A stretch of DNA of 64,000 nt, from assembly GCA_038373865.1 (NCBI GenBank), contig JAXGGA010001660.1:1-64000 (forward strand), given 5' to 3'. A model generated the notes under the pieces. It saw only the letters and a list, made by a program, of their open reading frames with translations, did not search any database and had not been told where the DNA came from. Both the position numbers and the translations under genes were made by a program. Below, one piece after another: positions 46,717-58,300 of this stretch; position 1 is the stretch's first letter, and each line of letters starts with the position of its first letter. Source of the stretch: Uloborus plumipes (Eukaryota; Arthropoda; Arachnida; Araneae; Uloboridae).

Positions 46717-48482
46717 GGGCCATGCTCCACATCGACGTAAAGCAGAAAAATTGGGCAGAAGCGTAAAATTTTCCTTTTTCGGTTTCGGTCGCTTTTCGGT
46801 CGGACGCGTGCTCCACTTGGGCAGATTTTTTTTTCTGCGCAGAAAAAAAGCGCCATCTGACGGAATAATCCTTGCATTTTCATTGGATATTTGATATTTA
46901 GATAACAAATAGGAAAAATACCTCATTATGAAGCATTATTCGAAATTATATGATTGGGTGAAAGATTGGCAACAAATAACCGAGCTTTAATAGTTATTTA
47001 ATTTAGTTGGCATGGAATTACCCATCATGATAAAGCTTGTTATGAGCCAAGTCCTGTTTTTTTCACTTGGCGGTTTTTTATTTTCACTTTAAACGGATAT
47101 ATTTAGCGGAAACAAACCAAACTGGCTATAAAATTCCCATTCAAGTATTTTTTGTGAATTTCGCTAAGCATTGCATTTATTTTCTATTGTTTAAATCTTA
47201 AAAGTTGTTTTTCAAGAAAAAAATAGCTTTTTTTTTTGCTGTTGAAGAAAGCATACTAAGCATTAGAGGTGATAAAAAAAAGCTTCGGAGTGTTGAGTAG
47301 ATGTTTTGGCGAAAATACAGCAAATGCAGCACGATGCCGTGAAACTTGATTTGATGGTTGAATATTTTATTTGTTGTTTTGAGTTTTTACATTTTAATGG
47401 ACATTTTGCAATGGCTTTAGTGCTAATATTTTTGAGTAAACGCGTAGACAATGTTTCCGTACCGTTCGCAATTATATTATATATTCTGCGAAATGAATTT
47501 ATAGCAACGCTATGTTTTCGGGGTCGTATCGAGTTTTCAAAATTATGGCTGTTATTGTACCTAAAAAAATATCAGTGCCTACTTACTTTGCCAAATAAAT
47601 TAGACCCTCAAAGCCATGAAGCATTTAATATATTTTTTGAATACGCCGTCAAAAATAAAACACGTAAGCCATAACTAAATAAAATTTAAAAAATCTTTAA
47701 TACGTAAAATAACCTACACACTCTTTAATGAATCGCTAATCTTGAAAAATTTGCTATATTTAAAAATGGAAGTATTTATCAAAACACAAAACATTTCACT
47801 AAAACTTTATTACACAACATTAGCTAGTTTTATTATCGCCAAGCGATCCATAACTCAGCCAAAGGTCAAGTCTTTTTTTTTAAAGCTCAATTAAAATAAG
47901 TAAATACACGAGCGGAATTAAACATATATTTCCAATCTCGCCAAGCAATCAATAACTTAGCAAAGCATGTCATAAATTGTAAGTTCCATTACAATGTAAA
48001 GCAGCTGAAGCACCATCATTTCGAATCTCGCTAAGAAACTAGACTCCCGTAATCCCGCCGAGTTTTGAATAAAATAATAAAAATCTCGCAAAGGACAGGA
48101 ATTGTTGACATGATTACATATAACGAGATAGAGGACTTTAAAAGCCTCAACTGAAAGCTTATTTTGAGCCTTTCTTTAGTTGCCCCCCATTTTGCTTTTT
48201 CACTTGATTTTTTGTCATTAAGTAATGGGTATTTTCTCACTTCTCCTTTTGAATATTTACCAAATGCTCTTTCGTTCATGCAGTATAGCAATGGCGGCCG
48301 CCAAGGCTAGAAATGTTTACATCTCACGATGAATTTCTATTGGCTGTTAGATAAATTAAAAATGCAAAATTTTTCGGTCCTCTATTACGCCGTGATTACG
48401 CCGCGTAAAAAGGAAAGTACCCGGATTTTCAGTTTCTGCCTTCAGTTTCGGTCGCGTTTTACGCTGATGTGGAGCAGGGCCC
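46717..48482. mobile_element. PIF/Harbinger-like element
   Basis: Ends GGGCCATGCTCCACATCGAC and, as complement, GGGCCCTGCTCCACATCAGC, each flanked by TTA (46714-46716, 48483-48485). A TTA/TAA duplication with GGGCC-type ends is usual for PIF/Harbinger. CGGTTTCGGTCGC(G) follows inside both ends. 1.77 kb is too small for the two-gene autonomous form, and the frames at 46632-46926 and 47306-47674 (122 residues) show no nuclease or Myb-like motif. Superfamily assignment is inference. Confidence 0.6.
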
Positions 48483-48485
48483 TTA

Positions 48486-48812
48486 CTTTTTGTTTTTCAC
48501 AAAATTTAGATTTGTGCCAATACTTTACTTCAATTGAAATTACCGTAAGCGTTTATGTATATTATTTAGAGTAAATAAGATAAAACTTGGCACGTTATGC
48601 ATTATTAAAATATGCAGTAACATTTTATATGCACATACGTGAAGTATTTTTAAGTGTATTACCCTAAAAATTATCTACAAAGTAGTTAGAAATTACGATT
48701 TCTCATTTTAAAAGTTGGATTTAAATGTAATAGTTGTTTGGAATTATTTTATCTTTTAAAAAACAACAACACACATAACTGCATTTTCGATCTCCCCTTA
48801 TAAAATGAAACC
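48486..48812. other. AT-rich spacer, nothing recognised
   Basis: Between the Harbinger-like and the second pogo-like element; no gene or repeat supported. Confidence 0.45.
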
Positions 48813-49159
48813 TATAGGAGAGAGGGGGGGGATACATGTGAACAAACATGGCATTTTGTATATTTTTTATTTGTAATTTAAGATATAAAAGAAACAAGTG
48901 CTATACATGATAAATCAAACATTTGCTAATATTTTCATGCAGTTACCTATCTTCTTCAACAGTGAATTCCAACCAAAAAAATAAGTCAAAAATATTTTAA
49001 ATTTTGTTCACATCTGACCCAATATGGGGCAGTTGTAAACACACCTGGGGCACAAGTTAACACGGATACATAAATGGAAATAAAATACACCTAAGCATAT
49101 TTTTAAGTATACTGCTTATTACAAATTAATAAACACTTATATTGAAAATATCAAGGTAT

Positions 49160-49500
49160 TTATTCAACGTGATTAATTGAATCAATTAAACGAACATTGT
49201 AGCCTTCAAATTTTACAGAAAAAGAAACAGAAGATGCAGCTTGACATGTGCTACCTAAAACTGATGGTGGTGGTAATTTTAGCAGAATATCATCAGTGTA
49301 TACCATCGATGTACCATCTGTTTTCGGAAGTATAAAAGTTTCATTCATAGTGAATTTTTGTCTTTTTGGTAGTGAATTCTACGAGGACAAAGTCATTCAC
49401 AGCTAAATTTTCTGGTGCAAGGTTGACTTCAGCACAAATTTCTTGATAGTTGCGGTCTTCAAAACTAATGTCGGACTCAGCATCACTTACTACAACTTTT
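49160..49500 (-). pseudogene. Pogo-like transposase C-terminal relic
   Basis: Minus strand: SDAESDISFEDRNYQEI, then an NLAVNDFVLVEFTTKK segment, a frameshift, and NETFILPKTDGTSMVYTDD before the end at 49160. The (V)xDFVLVxF segment is shared with the relic at 28095 in the other pogo-like element and is known from the end of Tigger-like transposases. The catalytic domain is absent. Confidence 0.6.
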
Positions 49501-49697
49501 AACTGCTTCTTTTCAACAGTTTAGCAAGTTTAACTTTCTTTTTTTTGCAACTCTTTCAGATTTTAATTAAATATTGAGCATTGAAACTTTTAATTATTCT
49601 TATATTTCTTTATTCGACTATTCAATATATAAAAAAATAAAAAAATTTTGAAATTGAAATAACTAATACCATTATGGGGCACAGATGAACTGTTTAC

Positions 49698-51916
49698 TAG
49701 GGTGTGCCGAAAAAATCGAATTTCTACAAAGCACTTAGCCTTAATGCGGAAAATTTGTGACTTCCCAACATAAATTACTGCGAAAAATTTCTTGACTCTG
49801 AGTTAATAACGTCTGCTCTGGCAAGAAGCTTGAGGTTTAGAGATTTTCAGAAAAAAATCGAAAAAAAGAAAATTTACAAAATATTTTAAAATTCACAGAA
49901 TGTTAAGGCTTAGTACTAAAAATTTGTGACTTCCTAACACTAATTACTGATAAAAATTTTGTGCCTCTGAGTTAATATCTTCTGCTCTGGCAAGAGGCTT
50001 GAATTTTAGAGATTTTTAGAAAAAAATAAAAAAAAGAGAACATTTACAAAATATTTCAAATTTCACCGAATGTTAAAAATTAGTGCAAAAAATTTGTGAA
50101 TTCCTATCGCAAACTAATACGTAAAATTTTAAGTCAGTGAGCTAATTATCTATGCTCTGAAAAGAGACCTGAAATTAGAGTATTTCGTAAAAAAATTCTT
50201 AAATGCGAGTTACAAATAACAAAGCTGTTACATACCTAATACGCTCCAATATTTCGAATTTTTATCGCCAGAATGACAACATCAGACTACCTCTTGAACT
50301 GAAATGGGCTCCTCTTCTTTGTTTATATGGTCAAGTCTATAAGGAAGCCAAGTGTTTTAAATATTGCTTCGAAGTCATATGGCGTGTTTTTCGTATTATT
50401 GCAATATGTCTAAATCGAAACGCTCAATTTTTTTCCAAGAGATATTTCTAAATTGGCAATTTTTGAGTGTGCTAAAAACTTTGACTGCATGCTTCCAACC
50501 TATGGAGATGTTATAAAGATGTTATTAAGTGTTGTATGCACGAGAGACGAGTATTTTCTTCAGAGATGGCTAGTAATAAGGAGCCTAACTTTTTGATTAT
50601 TGCTGATCGTGTAGCAAGAAATATAGTGAACTTGTATAAGGACTCGTGCATTGCGGTAATTTCAGAACAATGTGTTATTGCAATGATACTTACTTATCAC
50701 AAAAAATATGTGGCAATGAAGGCTGTTCTTAAAAGAGTCAAACACACCAATAAAACAAGAGATCGACTTATGAAATTTAAGGAGGTTGCAGTGAAACTCT
50801 TCGATATAACCGCTTGTAAGTGCCATGATTTGTATTCATGTGCATGTCCTAAAGAGAAAAGTGTTCCGTTGAAAGAAAGACCATTTCTCTATGATCAAAG
50901 GACTACTAGGTTAAGGTCCATCGGTGCAGTGGATATTGAAGAAACAAAGAAACTTCCAAAGAGAGCTAAGAAAATGTAGCAGGACACTATTCGCTACTTT
51001 TTTGGCACATCTACTTCAACTTCAGTTCAATCGGGGAATCAAACAAAGTCATGCATCAAGATAGTTGCCAAAAATGTATCTTAACGTAATCTTTCTCGTC
51101 ATTGCTCGGAATGCATTCTTTGCAAGTCCAGAAAACATTCTGTTAAGTATGATAACTTATGAAAATGTGACTATCAGAGAGCTCGGTATTTATAGAATCT
51201 TAAAGGCTAGAGAAAGTGGATCTATTGATGAAGACTCTGCATGTGCATTCCACATCCCGAAGCTTAACTCTGAAGCTGTAGAATATGTTAGTGTGATAGA
51301 CTGGAACAATTGCAAAGTAACGACTCCACCAGTTCTCCGCAATGTTCCTTAAGACGATTCATGCGAAAAATGTGAGTTTATTCAAATAAAAAACCCTCTT
51401 TTGGGTTCTTTTATTAAAATCTTTAGGACCCTTTTGCCTAAAATTCAAGTCTTTCGCCATCGCGGAAGACATTAACTCAGACTCCCAAAATTTTGCTCTG
51501 ATATTAGCGTTAGGAAGTCACAAATTTTTGGCACTAATTCTTAACATTGGGTGAAATTTAAAATATTTTTAAATTTTTTTTTTTATTTTTTTTCTAAGAA
51601 AATCTCTAAAATCCAAGCTTCTTGCTAGAGCAGAAGGTATTAATTCACAGTCACGAAATTTTTATCAGTAATTAGTGTTAAGAAGTCACAAATCTTATGC
51701 GCTAAGGCTTAACATTCTGTGGATTTTAAAATATTTTGTAAATTTTCTTTTTTCGATTTTTTTCTAAAAATCTCTCAACTTCAAGCCTCTTTCCAGAACA
51801 GAAGGCATTAACTCAGAGTCAAGAAATTTTGCCCAGTAATTAGTGTTAGGGAGTCACAAATTTTCCGCACTAAGGCTAAGTGCTTTGTAGAAATTCGATT
51901 TTTTCGGTACACCCTA
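49698..51916. mobile_element. TAGGGTG foldback element 4
   Basis: Ends TAGGGTGTGCCGAAAAAATC and, as complement, TAGGGTGTACCGAAAAAATC; duplication CTGTTTAC (49690-49697) and CTGTTCAC (51917-51924), one mismatch. The arms (49698 to about 50200, about 51420 to 51916) each consist of about three modules of ~170-180 bp with AAATTTGTGACTTCCTAACACTA and TCTGCTCTGGCAAGAGGCTTGA-like phrases. The ~1.2 kb spacer holds transposase remnants in plus orientation. Confidence 0.9.
50536..51352 (+). pseudogene. Transposase relic, N-terminal and C-proximal parts
   Basis: First open frame, 147 residues (50536-50979): ADRVARNIVNLYKDSC, a Lys/Arg-rich middle, then a Cys-rich CKCHDLYSCACPKE segment followed by VPLKERPFLYDQRTTR, which looks like an N-terminal metal-binding region. 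Second frame, 95 residues (51065-51352): ITYENVTIRELGIYRILKAR, IPKLNSEAVEYVSVIDW and TTPPVLRNV. The latter corresponds to the ITKPPFIRN region of element 3, so the catalytic core between is deleted. A further frame, 50203-50451, may be an outer part of the same gene. Confidence 0.6.
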
Positions 51917-52317
51917 CTGTTCACATCTACCCCAACATAATGTGTTCACATGTGCCCCTTATCTCAACTTAGGCCTAGTTTGATAAAAAACTATATTTTT
52001 TTCAATTAAAAAAAACAAGACTACTGCATGAAAACTTTCCCTATTAATACCACTTTAAGATGAATAAAGTTCAAATCATAAAAATATTGTTTTGGATGTG
52101 TTTTTACTCGGAGAACTGAAACATAAAAGTATATTGGCACCTTCCAAAACATAAGATCTTTGATAACTAAAAAACAAAATGGTTCAGATCTTTGAAATTT
52201 CAGGTAGGATATAGTACTTGTGTTACCATCTACATAAACATTTTTCTCTTCATGTTAATTGCGTAAAATAGCGTTTGTTCACATGTGCCCCTGTTTACAT
52301 GTACCCCCTCTCCCCTG

Positions 52318-55300
52318 TGAGTTTCTGCATATGTCACCCATATGCATATTTAGTTTGAGTCAGACTTTATGCCAATTTTCCCCAGAAATAGTTTGGTATA
52401 TTCATGCTCTGAAGGAGAGTTTCTAAATGTAAAACAATTAGGCTAATTGCCGACTGAAATTTTAAAGCCCAATATATTCATTGATCTGTATGATAAATAG
52501 CACACACTATCCACATTGAAATCAAGATCGCCCTAAGCAGCTGTTCTAGGCGTACACTACACGCAGTCGCTACGCTGAGAGGGCGGTATTACGCGATTCC
52601 GCAATTAATCTTCTTCTCATTGATACAAACAGCAAAATGAACATTGAACAAGGTATGAATTGCGAAAATAGTTTCATGTAGTTCTTCCTAATGCACATAG
52701 TTTTTCTTTCAGTAAATCTACACACACAGTAAAACCCAAGTGTTAAATGTTCTTCTTTTAACTTCTTTTTTACTTGGTTTTTTGCAATTGGCGACACGAG
52801 TTGGATATATTGTTTGATTTTTGTACTTTTTGTTCTTTTCCGCTTCCATAAAAATCGAATTCTCAACAAAAGCATTGGGAAAAAAGTATTTAAATCGTTT
52901 TCTATTAGTGTAAGCTTATATGCGGAAATCGTAAGCATAAACACAAGAACTCAAGTAAAATTATGATACAATCTTTACAAAAATAAGCAAAAATCAAAAA
53001 AGTTCTCCAGTTGAAAAAAAACGAAAAAAGGAGGAAAGGAATCATTACATGCAAAAGGAAGTCACTAAGGAGTCACATTACCTTCCTATCAATTTTCTTA
53101 ATTTTAAGTGAAGCATGCAATTCTTTGAAACCTTTTAACCCTCTGGTTGCTTATCCCGCGATTTCCACGAGCAAAACCTTATTCCGCAATTCCATCGTTT
53201 AAATGTCATTAATGAATTTTCTGAAGCATTTGCACAGACCGCTCGGCCATTTTACAAGCCCGATACTTCCTAATTTAGTAAAGAATGGATTTCATCGAAA
53301 GTGTGGTTTTTATTGCTCAAAAATTGGAAAAAAAATAGTATTGTTGTTCGAATTCGGTGTAAAGAACATGAAGGTCGAACTTTTCGTGTACCTTGTTGCA
53401 AAATTTATCATATTAAGGATAGTTTCTAACGTAATATGTGTAAATTTAATACATAAGTTTTATATTGGTTTTTTATACATAAAAAATATGCCTATTTTTA
53501 AAGACTTCGTTAAGAAAATTAAGCAGTCAGAGGGTTAATATACCCTTATTTTCCAATGAGTATTTTATTTTCAAAGATTAAAAATATTACTCCTTTTTTT
53601 TTTTGAAAATTCAAAGAAAAGAAAAAAAAAAACTTTTTAATGTTTTAAAAACGTAAGACTTTTTTGTTTTGGCTCTCATTTCAGAACGTTTTTTTTTGTT
53701 AAATGATCATATGAGTTACCTCTAAAATCTTTCATTTGCTTATATAATAGTTAGAAAATGTTATGCGTTATGTAAAAAATTATAAAAATGTTTTAGCAAA
53801 TTTAAATTTTAAATTTATTTTAGTGTAATTCAACGTTCAAAAGCAAATGACTGCAGACACGTGTTTCGGGGTTACACGGCTGACTTCATCCTAGTTTACA
53901 CTCCGTTGCGTTGAAAAAGAAGTTCCTTGTGATGCATTTGTCTCATTATTTTTCAAATTTTCTTTTAAAAGAGTATTTTTTTTGTCTATATCTTGCAATA
54001 TTATCTTATTAAATAAAAATAATATTTAAAATCATTATTGGTGCATAGCTAATTTCTTTGTGATGCTAATAGTCAGTACATTTCTCCTGTCTCACTCTTC
54101 TTTTCATCTTTCCCTTAAACTTACATTTTCAAACTTTCTTTAAAATACCATGTGGCAGCTATTTTATTCCAAATAAACATGAGCAATCGCAAGCGAGAAA
54201 ACTTTTGTTACACTTATTTCTTTTATGTTACTTAGCGTCCCCCCTCCCCATTCTTCTCTCTCTCTTTTTAAAACGCAAAGAAATAACTATCCGAAGTTAT
54301 TTTTCCACTCTTGCGTATTATTGTTTCTGCATGAAATGTCTACTGTTTCCTTTTCGGCAGTTTCGCTTCTGTGAGGGAAATGAAATATACTTACGAAAAC
54401 ACTGAATACTTTAAAACGCGGAAAGTTTGAAATTTTACAGTTTTCCAAAGGCACTTATATCTTATGTTGAACATTTTGTCTGCGCTCTCGCTTTCCATTC
54501 AACAGAATATTTTTATTTAGCTCATTTAGCTTTCATTTTTATTTCCATAGCTCATTTTTGCTAGTCACAAACTCTTTTATAGGTGTTGCTACGTTGAAAT
54601 ATAATTGATTAAAAAAGATCGATTGGGGAAGAAACATTGAAGCACAATATTATTTTCGAAATTCCTTACATCGTTAAAATATGTAACATTTCTCACATGT
54701 CAGTTAAAACATTTTAAATGGCATTTTTTCTTTACTTTTAATTCTTCTTCTAATTTTTTAATGGGAAATACTTTACGGATGTGCGTCAGTTTCTGGATTT
54801 GTTATTAAAAAAAATGCACTATCAGTGCAATAACACAAGCAACAAGTGGACAAGAAAATTACTTTTTGGTTATTTTCTTTTCTGGAAATATATAGAAAGA
54901 AATTGCTTTTGCCAGTTTATGAAAGAAAAATAATTTATAATCCTTTTTCTTAAAAAAAAACAATTCCAATCAATTCATTCACTAGTCACTTCTCCGTATC
55001 TGGAATTAAGCGCTGCTTTGCTACTAAGTGAATTCAAAATAAAAGAATTTACTCAAATAATTGTGTTTTTTTTTGGCGACACAATAATTTCGGAAATAGG
55101 AATAATTACTAGAATTCTTTTAAATCTAGAAATGTTGGTGCATATTGTTTTGTCATATGTTGTTTACATTAGACTATTTTGCAAACAAAAAGAATTCCGA
55201 AATTTGTGAATTAGCTATGGCCACCTGTTTAATTAATTTAAAAGAAAACTTATATTAAAGAATATATTTAAATCGCATTTTTTACTTAACTGTTTAGGTC

Positions 55301-58300
55301 AGCATTGTAACGTAAATTCATACTACCCTCTAGCATAGCAATAAAATCTTTTACTTTGCTGGCATTATTGCCCAATCATTTGCTGTTCGTCAGACATTAA
55401 ACGCCCAAGTAGAAAACAAACGCCTTTTGTCAAAAAAACATTTTTTGATGTCACATGAAATAGTAGAAAACAAACTAACAGGTCTTGTCCGCTTACGTTG
55501 TAGTAGAAAATGTTGCTATGGTTAAAATTTTCTATTCATTTGTTTTTGAATAGCACCTCAAACGTTGCCTAAAAAATATTTTTAGATTTTCAGTAGCAAT
55601 ATTTTTGCTACTTGCTCTACTTTGCTCTAGCGAGATAAATATGCAATGAATCTTACTATCGTGAATATGATGATAACTTCTCAAGTGGGAATATCTTTCA
55701 AGACCTCAGGCTTCAAAAACTGACACTGAGGGGCTAAAAATACTATCACAAGAAATTTTGCATGTTGTTTGCATTCGTATTTGCGCACCATGATGACACC
55801 GCTCGACTGTCCTCCAAACACTACCACTACTTACCTCAGGTAATATTGACCCCCCGCCCCCAATTGAACTTGTTTTGTGTGTAAGGTCCTAATGAGGAAT
55901 CACACGTTGAGGGGTTTCCTAAGCGTTTTTATTTATTGAACCGGAAAATTTTATATTTCTCTGAGTACATTAGGATATTTCCAAGTTTTGAAGGCTTTTC
56001 TTAGTTTTTTACTTTTTCTTCATTAATAGCTACCAATCTCAAACCAGCAAGCTTAAATAAAAGAAAAATAAAACTGGACAATTTTCCATCATCGTGTAGA
56101 AAAGAGCAATTTTATGACTCCAAATTTAGACTTAGTTCAGATTTTTTTAAAATTCAAAACATTTATTTATTGCTCTTAAGTGTGAGCCTTTTATTTGACA
56201 GTTTCTTTTGAAATCCCTTATGAGGGTCCTCCCCCAGACGTGGTACCTTATTGATGAAGTACGCTTAAGCAACAAACTTGTTCTGCCTTTTAATAGCTAT
56301 TTTATATTGAAATGGCATTATTCCCATAATTCTGTTAGTAGCTCGAGAATCAATGCAATAATTGACCCACGCACTTATACCGTCAATATTATGTATAGTA
56401 TAAAATAACCGTATAAAATAAATCGTTCGCTCAGTTTGTAAAAATATTAACACTTATGATGAAGATAACGAAACGAAGGTAAAAGTTCTACACTTGGGCG
56501 GACACATTAGCAGCGTCTACAGCACCAGAAATAAGAAAGAAAGAAAAAACACCCTTTAATAAGTTTTTTTATCTTCATTCTACAGTATGCTGGTTATACT
56601 TGGTTATAAAGGAGTTCTTTAATAGTGACAACTTTAAACTAGATTCCTGCTCTTGGTTTATATATTTTACAAATTTATCTGATTTTTAAAGATACCATTT
56701 TATTAAAGTACATCTTTATTTTCATTTTAAATTTTTACATCTGAAAACAAAATAATAAATACTTCTTTTCAATCCATTTTATTTTCGTCTAAGGATAAAG
56801 AATGAAATATGCACAATACGTGGTATAAAGTACACAAAGATATTAGTTCGAGCATAAACGTCTAAACTGAAAAATAAACTTGTGTACTATAACCTTTTTC
56901 ACGAGACAGTAGTGTATGATATTTAAACTAAAGTGCAACGATGGATTTCTCTTCGGTTTCCTTAAAGTAGAAAGTTTTCGTTTTGTAATAGAACGCCATA
57001 GCTATAAGTCGGAATATTTTTTTCTTTTGCAAATAATTTTCCAATCTCTTAAAATTTGTTTAATATGTAATAAAATATTTTTAGCTAAATATTCTCAGAA
57101 CAAAATTTTTTAAAGTTATTTTAATGAATTATGAGTGATTCAAGTTAACTTGCAAACAAATTCATCCTTGTCAATGTTATCGTAAAAGCTTCCAAACTAT
57201 CTTTTATCCTCTGTCAATAATGCATAAAACTTGTATCATTTCTATTTTTATCCAAATGATGGAATTGTATCCTTGCTATATTCAGTTCATACCAAAGTTC
57301 AGTTTGTGAAGGTGTGATAATAGCTATGTTACATTCATCAAAATTCATAATATTTGTCATAATTTACTGTTATTGCATCTTCCTCTAGGTTTTTCATTTA
57401 GTTTATTCGAATTAGATTTATCGCTTTAGCAGAACAATATTGCTTATCACCACATTTGCAGTAAATGTTTGCAAATCAAAGAACATTTTTAAAAAGTGAA
57501 ACGTTACGGATTTCTTCTTATGGGATTGAAGTTAATTGGCTTGAAACTGTGAAGTCTAGCTCTTGATGCGGAAAGCACTTTTCGAAACCCGCTTCCTAAT
57601 GTTTTGATTTTTTCTGCTCTTTTTACAGGATAGAATTTCTGGTTACTACATGATAAACTACTTTACTAATAGTCGTCAAAAAGACTCCCGGGATTATCTC
57701 CTAGACAATTACTCGGCTTCATCAATCATTTGGCGACTAATCGTTGACATGAATTTCGTTAAAATGCTGTTTTACGTAAAATATTAACACACAAAAGTCA
57801 CTAAGAAGTATTTCGTACTATTATCTTGGATTTATTTTATTTACTTGAAGATTAATGTTTAACAAGATATTCTTCAAACTCAACTGAAGCATTTAATGTA
57901 ATAGATTTGGTCAAAAGAATTGTAAACGGATCTAGATTCTTAATCTTCTAAATCATAGCCTGTGGTGACATTAAAAGAAAATTCGTGGCTAATGTCTGCA
58001 CTTTATTGACTCATTCTCTGGGGAGACTTATCTTTCGCCGAGGTAAATCAATGACCCAGTAAGAGGATTGATGTAAGAAATACACAAGTTGACTGAGCTT
58101 TAAGACTTGTAAATTCTTGCTCATCAGAATATATTTACTGAGCTAAGAAGAGAGAACATCTGCAAGATGAATAGTTATTCTTTTTGAATTAGAAATTTAA
58201 AAATTAAACACTTTTTAATTGTTTTAATTTAATGCATTTCTAAAATATCGTCAGAAAGGAAAAACTGGGAGCAGAGGGGCGCTACCAATACTGGGTTAAC

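Larger units (their letters stand above)
48815..52317 (-). mobile_element. Second pogo-like element, split by foldback element 4
   Basis: Ends TAGGAGAGAGGGGGGGATAC and, as complement, CAGGGGAGAGGGGGTACATG. TA precedes the left end; TG follows the right one, a likely mutated TA. The motif TTCACATGTGCCCC or its variants is repeated at both ends (about 48833, 49010, 49030, 49675; 51920, 51945, 52278, 52295). Without the insertion (49698-51916) it is about 1.28 kb. A C-terminal transposase relic is on the minus strand. The architecture matches 26432-37003, but the repeated motif is different. Confidence 0.7.

Noticed and set aside
47306..47674. 122-residue frame within the Harbinger-like element
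   Set aside because: No nuclease, Myb or other motif; hydrophobic composition is expected from AT-rich DNA.
52570..53538. Frames of 124, 63 and 111 residues in succession
   Set aside because: On different strands or frames, no recognisable domain, codon composition like the flanking noncoding DNA.
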